A DNA stretch of 64,000 bases from Incurvaria masculella. Lineage: Eukaryota; Arthropoda; Insecta; Lepidoptera; Incurvariidae. The stretch spans positions 8,194,001 through 8,258,000 of the forward strand of contig OX335665.1 in assembly GCA_946894095.1 (NCBI GenBank). The letters run 5' to 3'. A model generated the notes under the pieces. It saw nothing but the letters and a program-made list of their open reading frames with translations, did no database searches and was not told the DNA's origin. Shown here piece after piece: positions 47,862-64,000 of the stretch. The first letter of the stretch is position 1, and every line of letters begins with the position of its first letter. The translations under genes were made by a program, and so were the position numbers.

Positions 47862-48552
47862 AGAGAGGAGATGGTTTAAGCAAACTGGGTCTGTGTCCAC
47901 CAAGTGGGTCGCTACGTCACAGCCCACGTGATAAGAAGGCGTAGCTTAGCGACATTCGCGAAATGGCGCTGGCGGTGTTAGGTTGTGGGACAATAGTATG
48001 GTCTGCGGCGCAATTTTCGGCGGACAGTCGATTATACGATGAGATTTTGTATAAAATGCTGCAAATATTACACAGGTCAAAATAATCTAAAGTTTGTAGT
48101 TGGAATTACGTTTTATTTGTCAGTAAAACACCTCATATTTTATAATTTAAGTCAATATTCGAGCATTGTATCGATGTATCGCTCTCGCTAAGCGCCGATA
48201 GATGGCGCGCTATCATTTTCTGTTTACGGTAAGAAATGTTGATCTCATGATGTAAATTTTTATTACATTTTTAAATTTAAATTATTTGAATCCGCGCGAA
48301 GGCATAGATTTAAATTTCGAAGGTTTTTTTATAGAAAAAACACACAGTAAAATTCAAAAGGCGCCATCTTGTTGTAGTCTTGTAACCACTAAGAATAGCT
48401 CTCGGAATAGCCGGTAGATAGATTTTGCAAAAATGGGCGGTGCAAGACTCCACTATGAAGCGATTTTTCCCCGCTTCCCCGCACAGTGTCACGCTGCGAT
48501 CCTTGTAATATGAGTTAAAAACATCTCCTCTCTCCCTCTATCCTCCGTGCAT
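47862..48552. mobile_element. TIR element family S, copy 2
   Basis: Ends CACGGAGGATAGAGGTAGAG and its inverse CTCCCTCTATCCTCCGTG. Body matches 21342-22073 in inverse orientation. No transposase. Confidence 0.7.
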
Positions 48553-48663
48553 ACATCTCTCCATACACGCTCCACCCTGATCTTTGCCAAGGCCTTCCGC
48601 TCTGTAAATCTGTTTTGTCGTCCTTTTGCTTGGACATTCGATCTAGATGTCCAAATCAACTTT

Positions 48664-48793
48664 TAAGTTGGCCGTTCTCGACGGGACTAACTCATTCGCG
48701 GACACGGTACAAAATCGTGCTATTGCGCTCTGGGACCTTCTCTGTTTCAATGACAAAGACAGGCTCCGTGATGAGGAGGATGCAAAATCCACA
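48664..48793 (+). mobile_element. Family B element, left end fragment
   Basis: GACGGGACTAACTCATTCGC, ACGGTACAAAATCGTGC and GACAGGCTCCGTGATGAGG; the rest is lost. Confidence 0.55.
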
Positions 48794-49036
48794 GAGCAGA
48801 AAAACCTACAGGCGTAAACTTTGACAGATGACAGAAGGAACGGAAGAGAGAAGTGAATTGTTGCCATGTTCTTAAGTATATAAACAGCAATAGACAGCAG
48901 TGTTGCAAGCCTTATAAAGTATACCTTATACTAACAATCATAAAATATGCCTTTTTACCTGCATTTTTTTCCACCACCTGTGAAATGCCGCCCTCCCCCC
49001 CATGCTACGCCACTGTACTATGTGTCATATTCCCAG

Positions 49037-49215
49037 AGTGGACGTTCCCGTTCTCCGTGCTGGCCTGCTGCGCCGCGTCATGCCCGGCGGTAGATCCGCC
49101 GCTGGCGGTCCTCCTGCCGCACGAGCGCCACTGCAGCGAGTTCTACCTGTGCAGCAATGGCCGCCCGATCCTCATGTCGTGCGCGCGCGGCACGGAGTTC
49201 AACGCGGCTCTGCGC
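49037..49215 (+). CDS. Exon 1 seen: signal-like segment and CBM14 no. 1, first part
   Basis: Acceptor TTCCCAG, donor CGC|GTGAGT. Reads [19 protein letters not shown] then [17 protein letters not shown] and [16 protein letters not shown]-rich compared with the surroundings (CGCGCGGCACGG), unlike the AT-rich later exons. 179 bases, phase 1 to 0. Confidence 0.78.
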
Positions 49216-52200
49216 GTGAGTCGGTTGAATGTTATTCTTTCCGGAGTATAACAGCTGGGGGCCCATTCAGGTAAGAGTGAGTCCGAGTTCGGGAGTGAGT
49301 TAACCTAAAAATAGCTGGAAAATACATTATTATTTGAATAACGTAACTGTTATTTATACTTCCAACGAATTTATAGGACAAACTAGATTTTTACCAAACT
49401 AAAATGATATTCAATCAATGTGTAAACGTGTGAGTTGAAAAGTGAGTTGATATTTAAGCGACGAATTCAAACTCACTTTTACCTGAATGGGCCTCCTGCA
49501 GCGGGAGCACAAACCGACCGATAAACATTTATCTTTCTCGTTTCCGCTCACACGAAAAGCGAAACAGTTATCGATCGGTGCAGCCGTATCGTCGCGTGTG
49601 TGCTCCCGCTATACTGGTGTCAAGACTTTGGTAACTTTGGCACCTGAATGCGATGTTCTAGTGATCGAGGGAGGAATGTTTGAGCGAGCCTGCATGAGAT
49701 TTTTGGAAGAATAGCTAATCATTTTGTGTATTTGTATGTACTTACTTTATTTTGTGAACCTACATTTTACGAATTGCACGAAGCTGTAAGGTATAATGTG
49801 TAAGAATAATATAATAAATAAGTAAAAAAAAATTTAAAAAACCTTTGATAACTCGCTGAGAATCCGGCTCCGCTCGTTAAAATGTTATGTGCGAACAGCG
49901 CCACCTGCCGGTTCCAATTGTGAATCTAAACCATCAAGGAAAACACAAAAGTCATCAAAATCTGTCCAGACGTTTAGGGGGAGTTCAGTGCCTTACACAC
50001 GTACCCTGTGCACGTACCGTTTTTTTATGCATCCTGACATGGATGGCTGATACAACAAACTACCGATATGACAGCTTGACGCGAGATTTACTTGTGTAAA
50101 TAAACAAGAAGCCACTGGATTTTATTTTCTAATTAACTGGTAACAAACATAAAATACACTTAATTAAATATAAAAAAAATCATCCATTGGGACTGTTGTC
50201 ATTGTCCCCAATACTGATGCAGCGTTCCCCCGCTGAATAGCTAAGGAGACGCGTTGTTTAAAAAATGAGGCAGCTCGCCGATCGCCTGTCGATTCTATAA
50301 GTAATTTTCCCAAGCGTCTCGCAAAGACCCACGCATCGCTACTCCAAACTCCGTGGGTCTCCACAGCGAAGGCGAGGAACTCAAACTGTTCCTTTAAGGA
50401 TTTATATTTTGAGTGTTTGAGTGCCTCGGCCTTCCCTGCAGCTGAACCCGCGGAGCAGGAGGAACCGTCCACGTGACTCGCTGCTAACGTGTCGGTGCAG
50501 GTAACGTCCCATACTAAGGCCTTCCCTTGCGACCAGGGTAACAAAGTGATGCCATCGGGTCTCTTACCGTCATCTCGAAAGATACCCGTAGGCTCTAAAG
50601 TGCTGGGTATCTTGGCGGCCGCAAGTGAACGCTTTAGAAGGTCGTTTATCGATGCATGACGTGATAAACGACCAGCACTCTTGACGCACGAGAGTCCATG
50701 GTAACCGGACGTGTCGACCGGCGAGCCGCAGGGGCAAGTGTGAGGCTGGCATATCCTGATTCCTCCCCGGAGGCAGAAAGCGATGCGTAGCGTGTCTCGA
50801 TCTAGAAGGGTTCCTAGATGTGCGGACGGATACGCCTGTACCGGATTCTACCTGCGAGGCAGCCAGGATACGTGCTTTATTGGTCTTGTCACTATTCAGC
50901 AGGAGAGCGCTCTGTTTCAGGACAATTATCGGGTAGTCCCAATGTTTTTGTCCTTTTAAGTTAGCCGGTAATGTTTCACCTGGGCACAAAGCCTGCCAAG
51001 CCTCCAAGGCCTCATTCATGTACGCGATCTCGTAGCCACATTGTGACGGAGTAAGAATAATTCCCACGAGATCGGCGCAGCTGTGAACAGAGGACAGGAA
51101 GGCTGATATTAGCCCAATACACCAAATTCCCGAATAAATTAGGTGCCATACCAGGGCCTTCCCTTTATGAGCACGGCCACATTGAACTGGATGGAAAACA
51201 CTGACAAGTTTTCATTGCCGCATTGACGATCTTTTCAGCCAATGCGATGGTACCAACCCGGGCGGGCTTAAAACCTACCACCTGGTAGGGGAAGGGGACC
51301 TACAGTTTTACATGGATTCCGAACCATGGAGCAGCTCGCATTCGTTAGAAATGCACTTATCAAACTCAGAATGAGAAAGAAAAGAAAGTGGTGCATGCGA
51401 GGATATGAACGCAGACCTCTGGTATATAGGCAAGTCCCAGCGCCACTAGGCTACGAAAGTATATTCTCACAACTTTTTATCTCATTGACATCGAAATTTC
51501 GGTTTCGCAAGGTACAATACAATACAATCTGTATCTTCTACATTTTAACCAATTTTCTGATATCTGTTCAGGTGTGTGACTGGCCCCAAAACGCTGGTTG
51601 TCAAGCACAAACCTCACAAGCTCCCACTGTACCATCAAAACCGACCGAAACGACCACTGTATTGACCACACGAGATCCCATCGGATCTCCAATCCATAAT
51701 CTAACGTCAGAAACAATTGCGAACACAAAAGAGCCCACCGAAGCAACAATATCTACATCTGGACCAACAGAATCGCCAATGTCACAGTGGCCTACAGCTT
51801 TGACTAATTCAACATTGCAACAAACCGACTCGCCAATTTTAACCACAGAGTCTATGGATTGGACTAATTCAATTTCCGAACAAACAAATTCTTCCATTTC
51901 AACAACTGGGTCTACAGATTCCTCGTCGACTAATTCTACATTGCGACCAACGGATTCGCCAATTTCAACTACGAAATCTATAGATTTGACCAATTCAACT
52001 TCCGGACAAACAAATTCTTCAATTTCAACAACTGGGTATACAGATTCCACAGATTTAATACCAGGATCGTCTTCTGATCCCACAACAACTGCATCTATAC
52101 ATGATGCGCCAGAATGTCCACCAACCGACCTAGAACGATACTTACTTCCGAATCCACACAACTGCTCGACGTTCTTCAGCTGCTCTAATGGTGTACTATT

Positions 52201-54086
52201 CCAAATGGAGTGCCCTGATGACTTGTACTTTAATGCTGATTTAATGGTAAGATCTTCATTTTCACCGGTCTGAGTTCGCAAAGCGATAATATTTAATTTA
52301 TTTTTAGTTAATTGTTCGCAAACCCTCTTCAAACTCCTTCCTACTTAGCCTAGATTAGAAGTTTCAAATAGTACTCAAAGTAAGAGAATGATGGCGCATA
52401 TGATATACATCATATTATACAGGGCACAATGGGTTGTTATGATGATATTGTACGTCATTTGAACCATTCATAAAAAACATTTTATTTTTAGGTGTGCGAT
52501 TGGCCTGAAAACGCTGGTTGTAATAATAGTGGAAACCATAACCAAGACGATAATAATGAGCCAGGTCATTCAACAACAGCGCTAGATCTTTCAACAACTG
52601 AATCAACTTCACAGCCAACCATTAACAATGCTTCCACAGAATCAGAAAATTCTACAAGAGAACCTGTCACGGAAACAGATATGAATACTACAGTTACCGA
52701 GAATGATTCAACAACAGAACTGCAAACGGATCCAAGCGTGCTTGGCTGTCCAACCACCGATCCTGAGAGATTTCTTCTCCCAGATCTAAAGAACTGCTCT
52801 AAATTTTACAGCTGTTCAAACGGCATTCCCATACTTATGGATTGTCCAGACGGATTGTATTTTGATCCCGATTCAATGGTAAGATTAAAGATTCAAGAGA
52901 TGGAAGCATTTTTGTATTGTAATTTATTTAAGTTCTGATCACATGTTGCGATCACCGTTTGTATTTGATTAATGTTTGTTTTTTTTTTTAACTTAAATTG
53001 AATTGCTTTATTTTAGGTCTGTGACTGGTCTGAACAGTCAGGATGCAACCGTTCGGAAAATGGAAATCACGAATCCACCACTGAAATGGAGCACACAGGA
53101 GAATCTGACGTTCATACTAAGGCACCTACAACAGAATTGGAGGACTCATCGGAACGCCTTACGACTGAACCCAGTGATTCAACTAAAGAACCAACTACGC
53201 ATGCCGAGATTGCAACGGAAATAGTTTCTGGGTGCCAACCTGACAACCCCGAGCTATATTTGCTACCGAAACCGTCCAACTGTAGCCAGTTCTACAGTTG
53301 TTCCAATGGCGTGGCTGTGACCAAGGAATGTCCTGATGGATTATATTTCAATCCAAACAATTTGGTAGGTTAAAAAATTAAAATCATAGTGATCGAAAAA
53401 TAAGAATTGATTCATTGATTGATTGAAAATTCTTTAGTACGCCACAAAAAAAAATAAAATTACAAAAGAAAGTATAGTGCAATAACAACATAAGTGGGGC
53501 GCAAAGGCGGGTTTATCCCTCGAAGAGATTTCTTCCAGCCGACCTTGTGATGTTGGGTGTTGGAAGTTTAATAGGTATATATTCGTAGGTAGTGGCTTAA
53601 CTTAGGTAAGTAGGTAATATATAACAAACTCTCAGTCAAATAAGAACTTACATAGGTAAGTAGGTAATAAATAACAAACTCTTACTCAAATTAATCCTTA
53701 CATAAACCTTCCTGTTGTCTTTGATGGTTAGTCAGATAAGTACTTATTTTTTCTTATTTTCCGATCTACTAACCAGATTAAAACGTTTCGAATCTAAAAA
53801 GATTTGGAAGTATCTTCGAGTATTAAGGTTTTTTCGTGCAATAGTACCTACAAAAGAAGTTTCATATTTCATTTCATTGCAGGTATGTGACTGGCGTGAA
53901 AATGTTGACTGTCCATCTGAAGTCACTACGGAAATCGCGCAAACATCGACTATTAACAATAATTCGGACACCAATGAGTCTACGACAGAACCCCAAGAAA
54001 CAAACACAGAAGTTAATGAGTCAACAACTAAGGTAGCAAATAAAACAAGTACCGATCTAGACGAATCACTAACAATACTAAATTAA
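49037..54086 (+). CDS. Second CBM14 chitin-binding gene, five exons, 5' end not found
   Basis: Five exons join in phase 0 (the first is entered in phase 1): 49037-49215, 51572-52246, 52492-52878, 53017-53364, 53883-54086, about 597 codons. It has four complete CBM14 domains, each split by an intron between Cys4 and Cys5, so that every later exon starts VCDW. Between domains lie Ser/Thr linkers with many N-glycosylation sites (NSS, NST). The first exon carries a hydrophobic stretch ending in an Ala/Cys-rich signal-like segment, so the product is likely secreted and chitin-binding. The intron position and the [10 protein letters not shown] phrase are shared with the first two domains of the minus-strand gene, arguing for paralogy. 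Sequence upstream of 49037 is repeat-derived, so the true first exon may lie further off. The linkers lack the long pure Thr runs of the other gene. Confidence 0.82.
49257..49497. mobile_element. MITE family G, copy 3, in intron 1 of the plus-strand gene
   Basis: Left GGGGGCCCATTCAGGTAAGAG, right CTTTTACCTGAATGGGCCTC (parts). Same AGTGAGTTCGAGTTCGGGAG inner arm as the other copies, but missing GGC/GCC in both arms alike, which keeps the pairing. Confidence 0.72.
50150..51095 (-). pseudogene. LINE polymerase C-terminus, frameshifted
   Basis: Minus-strand reading: [57 protein letters not shown], then after a frame change [71 protein letters not shown], and VQRGNAAS-type end ([11 protein letters not shown]) to a stop at 50164. 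The Cys/His cluster looks like the zinc-knuckle region known after the RT in this LINE group. It shows intact order for the relics at 7.2-9.7 kb. No RT is present. Confidence 0.72.
51104..51462 (-). mobile_element. tRNA-derived SINE in intron 1 of the plus-strand gene
   Basis: Inverted; minus strand shows GTAGCCTAGTGGCGCTGGG (A box) and a B-box site mutated to GTTCATATCC. Body to AGGCTGATATTAGCCC. It ends about 110 bases before exon 2. Confidence 0.7.
51572..52246 (+). CDS. Exon 2: end of CBM14 no. 1, Ser/Thr linker, start of CBM14 no. 2
   Basis: After TGTTCAG it reads [10 protein letters not shown], then a 150-residue linker with a repeated phrase of about 26 to 30 residues ([33 protein letters not shown]), then [25 protein letters not shown] and [14 protein letters not shown] at donor ATG|GTAAGA. 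675 bases, phase 0 to 0. Upstream sequence to 51326 is also open but belongs to a SINE and the intron. Confidence 0.85.
52492..52878 (+). CDS. Exon 3: end of CBM14 no. 2, linker, start of CBM14 no. 3
   Basis: Acceptor TTTTTAG, then [10 protein letters not shown], a Thr/Ser/Glu linker with [15 protein letters not shown], and [39 protein letters not shown]. Donor ATG|GTAAGA. 387 bases, symmetrical phase 0. Confidence 0.85.
53017..53364 (+). CDS. Exon 4: end of CBM14 no. 3, linker, start of CBM14 no. 4
   Basis: Acceptor TATTTTAG, then [16 protein letters not shown], linker with [18 protein letters not shown], and [39 protein letters not shown]. Donor TTG|GTAGGT. 348 bases, symmetrical phase 0. 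Confidence 0.85.
53883..54086 (+). CDS. Exon 5: end of CBM14 no. 4 and Thr/Asn tail
   Basis: Acceptor CATTGCAG, then [10 protein letters not shown] and a tail rich in Thr, Asn and Glu ([17 protein letters not shown]) ending SLTILN and TAA at 54084-54086. The same frame stays open for 26 codons after the TAA, so this stop may be recent. Confidence 0.78.
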   Translation, partial: VCDWRENVDCPSEVTTEIAQTSTINNNSDTNESTTEPQETNTEVNESTTKVANKTSTDLDESLTILN

Positions 54087-54167
54087 ATAACCACAAAAAT
54101 AAGTGAATCATCAAACAACTGCCAGGACGAAGGAAAGTACAGACCCAACAACGGAGCCACCGAATAA
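54087..54167 (+). pseudogene. In-frame coding-like tail after the TAA stop
   Basis: After the stop the same frame reads ITTKISESSNNCQDEGKYRP then NNGATE and a second TAA at 54165-54167. The Thr/Ser style and a Cys suggest former coding sequence. AATAAA at 54163-54168 could serve as a polyadenylation signal. Confidence 0.4.
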
Positions 54168-54169
54168 AT

Positions 54170-55018
54170 AACTAACGCAACAGAAGCGACACTTAAGAGT
54201 GTATTTCTATGCGTGTGCTATCGGCTATGTGTGCGTGGTGCGGGGGTGCGCGGAGTGCGCGGGGCGAGTCCGCGTCTTCCCAGGAATACTGCATTCAAAG
54301 GTTGTCACTGGCTGTGCAACCTCGCGTTAGTTTGGTACGCTCCGAGTTATTTATTATTTCAACGTGCATAGTTGACCAACGTGGTGATTTTTTGGAGTGG
54401 TTGTGTGTGTGTGTGTTTTTTCTTCATTTTAAGTAATGGGGGAAACTTATAAGCTTATAAGATGAAAAAGCGGAATTATATAGTATCTGTTAACCCCTGA
54501 ATGTACTCAATATTTGATCCATCATTTATATTACCAATTTACCTTAACATAGCTTAAAAATAATGTTTATGTTCTTATACCGTAAGCCTTGTATAAAAAG
54601 TTTATTGATAAAAGTTAAACGAATGATGATGTAAACATGTGTTGAAAAAAGAACATACAATAATTAATAATCATTGCGTACAGTCTGGTTTATTTTAATA
54701 TCCCCATTGTGTCGAGTGATAACCCTAGCGATGTTTGGTAGCGCGCCGCGCTCCGCCGCTGCGCCGACGGTGAATCTCACACAGACGAGGAGTGTCGACG
54801 GCGTGACGGAGCCCACCCAGCCAATGCAAGAGCCAAAAGACAATAACGAATAGTCAAGACGAAACCAAGTAAGACTACCTTGGGCAGAGAATGAAATATT
54901 AGCTAAATAAAATAATAATGATGTAAAAAGAAGTAGGCATTGGTTAGAACAAAATTACATAGAGGGAAATGTTTTTTTTTGCAGATGATGAGATAAATCA
55001 AGGAAATCACAAATATGT
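54170..55018. other. Downstream region of the plus-strand gene
   Basis: Two GC-rich islets in AT-rich sequence: 54230-54350, and 54731-54856 with a 41-codon ATG frame (MFGSAPRSAAAPTVNLTQTR to DNNE, TAG). The latter has coding-like composition but no recognised domain and no clear splice link. Confidence 0.3.
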
Positions 55019-55021
55019 TTG

Positions 55022-55317
55022 TTTTTAGGGTTCCGTACACAAAGGGTGAAAACGGAACCCTATTACTAAGCCTCCGCTGTCCGTCCGTCCGTCCGTCTGT
55101 CACAGGGCTGCATCTCATGAACCATAACAGGTAGGAAGCTGAAATTTTCACAGATTATGTATTTATTTTGCCACTATAACAACAAATAGGTAACATTATA
55201 AAATAATAATAATTAAAGGGGGGCCCCACACAAAAAACGTGTTTTTTTTTGGTAAATCTTGTGCGATGGTACGGAACCCTTCGTGTGCGAATCCGACTCG
55301 CACTTGGCCGGTTTTTT
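55022..55317 (+). mobile_element. MINE-2-like MITE, full length
   Basis: TTTTTAGGGTTCCGTACACA at the left, short (GTCC)n at 55080-55097, right end GACTCGCACTTGGCCGG and T run. Best-kept plus-strand copy. Confidence 0.78.
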
Positions 55318-55633
55318 GTTATCAGTATGCGAGCTCGCTAACATTTCAGTATGGTTGATAAAGGTGATGGCACGACCTGGCTTGAGGGTCGTAAACGGGT
55401 GCTGTTTGTGGGGATTAGTCTCAGGAGAGGAGAGGGCCTAGAATTTTCAAAATATACAAAATATTTGCATACAGCATGAATTGAAATATTTTTAATTGAC
55501 ATTGGTTGTTTCTCATATGGTAAATGTATTTACGATCAATGTCACAAGGAATTAAAATAATTTATTTACACAAACAGGTAAAAATAACTTGTACGTCCGA
55601 AAACAGACAACGCTAATGTAAATTTAGACTAAC

Positions 55634-55760
55634 GCCTGTTTTCACCACCTCCAGCTACAAAAATCCCAAAGCTACCCTTCGGTTACACTGTGCAAATAGT
55701 CAATGTAACCGAAAGTTCACGAACCGATTTCAGGTAACTGCAAGTAGTGAAAACAGGGGA
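55634..55760. mobile_element. Small MITE with CCTGTTTTCACC ends
   Basis: CGCCTGTTTTCACCACCTCC at the left and GTAGTGAAAACAGGGG at the right; inside, TTCGGTTACACTG and AATGTAACCGAAAG also pair. About 125 bases. Confidence 0.6.
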
Positions 55761-56117
55761 AGTGGATATTGAGAACAAAAAAACACCGGTAGCACTCCGG
55801 GAGTGCCGGCAGAAGTAAAAACTTTAGTATTAACGTTGTGTTTAATTATAAGTACAAAAATACTATCATTTATGAGGTGGAATACAATGTTTATTTATTG
55901 CGCTATCGTACACAAATATGACAATTTACATGTTATTATTCATAATATTATATCGTTATTTATTTATATATTACATTAATTTTTATCTCTTAGAAAAATC
56001 AACTTTCATCCATAATTTCGACGACCTTTCACCATCGTTATTACCAGAATCATCATCGCAAATTTCTAAAACTGATACAATCGGTTTATGATAGCTGAAG
56101 TAAGAAACAAACAGTTT

Positions 56118-56420
56118 TGATTCGAATCTACTAGTTCCTCTCCCTTCCCCTCGATCTTACGCTTTTTCGATCAGCATCACGTGACCCTGACGCGAGTTTG
56201 GAAGTTTTTACCCATCCAGGAAAAAGTGCTCAGCGCCGCTAAAGAAGTTTTCACTTCAATCTTACGCTTTTTCGATCAGCATCACGTGACCCTGACGCGA
56301 GTTTGGAAGTTTTTACCCATCCAACAAAAAGTGCTCAGCGCCGCTAAAGAAGTTTTCACTTCAAAAAACCATCGAAGTTTTATTGCTGTGAATGTTGAAC
56401 TTGCTAAACATAAAATATGA
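56118..56420 (+). CDS. Coding-like frame with a 105-bp tandem duplication
   Basis: Bases 56154-56258 and 56259-56363 are near-identical units of 105 bp, exactly 35 codons, and the frame stays open through both: ILRFFDQHHVTLTRVWKFLP, then IQEKVLSAAKEVFTS, twice, then KNHRSFIAVNVELAKHKI and a stop at 56418-56420. The amphipathic wording looks like real protein. I do not recognise a family. The last third lies in a family M repeat (from about 56365), so the 3' end is not native. It could be an exon of an unknown gene or a retroelement piece; the first ATG, at 56181, lies within the first unit. Confidence 0.35.
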
Positions 56421-56577
56421 CAAATCCGCGTGCGGTGTACTATGGATGATGAATAAACTATTCACTGGCCGGCACCACAGCCAGTGTATACTGAAACTTT
56501 AAGAGTTCTTAAGTTTCGGTCGCCATTCTGGTTCTTCCTTCATCGACGACGGAGATATAATTTTTTTTTTTAAATAA

Positions 56578-56900
56578 TATTTTATGCATTCTGACATGGA
56601 TGGCTAATGCCGCACAACTACCGTGTCATGACATTCCCGAAGGCATTAGGTGCCATGCCAGGACACTCTTAATGTGCACGGCTACACTGAACTGGATAGA
56701 AAACACGGAAACATTTTCAATGCCGCTTCAACCATAATTTCATCCGATGCGTAGTGCCAACCCCGGTAGGCTTAACTCTAACTTTAGTACAGGAAGGCTT
56801 TTAAATGGAATTCTAACCGTGGAACAGCTCGTCACTTATCCAACTCAGAAAGAGAGAGAAAATGGTGCATGACGCGGGTGAGGATCTCAATTATTGCAGT
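56578..56900 (-). mobile_element. SINE, diverged copy
   Basis: CTGACATGGATGGCTAATGC to AGAGAAAATGGTGCATGACG, matching the SINE body inverted; the tRNA head has decayed beyond 56900. Confidence 0.6.
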
Positions 56901-57703
56901 AAAAATGCCTTAGCGTAGGATCAATACGCGAAATCATCAGCGCCATCTAGTGAAGACAGGGGAATCTTTGTGTCGAATCGAATATAATCGAGATATTCGT
57001 TGGCTGACGTAACTGTCAGGGTAGCTCAGTTGGTTACCGGACGAATGTCACGACCAAAAACTTTTCAGATTATTTTCTGATATGAGATGTCGCTGAAACT
57101 CAAATCAATGACCTCTTGCGTGAAAGGCAAGTCTACCAGCCCCTAGATCACAACCAATACATTAAACATGATGAAACACTAGGTATAATGCCACATAGAT
57201 CGTTTTGCGCATGGCTGGGGGCAGCACTGTCGTCTTGTGGTTACCACAAGAAATAAAATACCCCATTATGGGGGAAAATTGTACAATCGACCTCCAAAAT
57301 AAACTCAGCCTAGAAAGAATAAATAGTGGGTAACTCGATTTGTTGCAATGGCAACACATGCCCGTAATGGCGAAGGCGGGCTCCGTGACGCTCTGAAATG
57401 GGCCCATTTCTCGCCTTTTCGTTCTTTGAAAAACTTTCTCACATTCAAGACAATCTCTCGAACTCCACTTTTGTAAACTTTAGGCATTATTTTATGCGTT
57501 TAAAATACTAATATTTTGCTACAAAGACAGGCCACAGCATAAGGAGAAATCTGACAGCCGAATGACGTTCAAGATGGTGACCAATTAGTTTCGATTTTGG
57601 CCACGCGCAAAATAAGCTATGTGGGATTATACCTGCAAGTCAGTCATCACGAGGTAGGCACAAACAAATGAAACCACGTTCGAAATTCGATTTTGTATTC
57701 AAC

Positions 57704-63753
<6,050 letters not shown>

Positions 63754-63849
63754 TTACAGAATTTCATTGATATAGAATGTACGGGCATTGCAGTAAGTAT
63801 AACTAGGGTACCATCAAAGTGTATCGGTGTCACAGTCATGGTATAACTA

Positions 63850-64000
63850 GGGTTTTTTTAATGTTAAGCGCGGCATATGGCGTCCGCCAGGACCTCTTAA
63901 GGTGCCCGACAACGCCTATAAGCTTTCGAACATTTAAGGGGGCTGCGAAAACCACGCCTGCCGGCCAGGTGCTTCTTCACACCATGTTTGAAGGACCCCA
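63850..64000. repeat. Family C repeat piece at the right edge
   Basis: GCGCGGCATATGGCGTCCGCC and CTTCACACCATGTTTGA match 43960-44080 inverted. Cut by the window end. Confidence 0.55.

Noticed and set aside
49002..49274. Second plus-strand frame over exon 1 of the second chitin-binding gene
   Set aside because: Out-of-frame with the CBM14 cysteines and runs through the splice donor; GC-rich shadow.
51601..52332. 243-codon minus-strand frame
   Set aside because: Antisense shadow of exon 2 of the plus-strand chitin-binding gene, low complexity Val/Glu/Ser with no domain.
57014..57050. GGTAGCTCAGTTGGTTA, tRNA-like start
   Set aside because: A box only, no B box or acceptor stem; joins a known repeat piece, so a SINE remnant.

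Overview
The window looks like nuclear DNA of an insect, most likely a moth or butterfly. The reasons are AT-rich sequence, spliced genes with short exons, CBM14 (peritrophin-A) chitin-binding domains, and repeats of lepidopteran type, including MINE-2-like elements carrying (GTCY)n microsatellites, tRNA-derived SINEs and many fold-back MITEs. A short CCTAA array of the insect telomere type is also present. Species cannot be told from the sequence alone.

Region 1, 0.27-21.3 kb, minus strand: one large chitin-binding mucin gene, open at both ends. I traced 19 exons by splice sites and phase, 5463 coding bases in all. Transcription runs from 21.3 kb leftwards. The gene starts with a signal-peptide-like exon carrying CBM14 no. 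1, then a CBM14/Pro-Gly exon, a 1972-base Thr/Pro mucin exon, a third CBM14 exon and a 42-base acidic linker exon. After these come seven copies of a two-exon cassette: a long exon (Ser/Thr/Pro-Glu linker plus the first four Cys of a CBM14) and a 43-base exon (the last two Cys). Every cassette enters and leaves in phase 1. The introns carry LINE relics and MITEs, some of them duplicated along with the cassettes.

Region 2, about 21.3-49 kb: no host gene seen. It is a dense field of transposable elements: an RT-bearing non-LTR element (39.85-41.53 kb), degraded LINE tails, a SINE family with two kinds of Pol III head (tRNA-like and 5S rRNA-like), MINE-2-like copies and at least ten TIR/fold-back families. 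It also holds a perfect 47-bp inverted repeat and an unusual element built of ACGTATAATA motifs.

Region 3, 49.0-54.2 kb, plus strand: a second, shorter chitin-binding gene, divergent from the first. It has five exons, four CBM14 domains split at the same place as in the first gene, and Thr/Ser linkers. The two are probably paralogues separated by the transposon field.

Region 4, 57.7-63.7 kb, minus strand: the last four exons of an RNF113A/Cwc24-type gene (CCCH zinc finger plus C3HC4 RING; spliceosome and ubiquitin-ligase family). Its 5' end lies beyond the right edge. Inside its 4.2-kb intron, on the opposite strand, is what looks like the first exon of a THAP-domain protein with an in-frame TGA, just downstream of a GC-rich stretch holding a perfect TGACGTCA palindrome.

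The two chitin-binding genes would act outside the cell, on chitin of the peritrophic matrix or cuticle; RNF113 is an unrelated housekeeping neighbour. All splice models rest on consensus sites, phase and domain continuity, not on transcripts.
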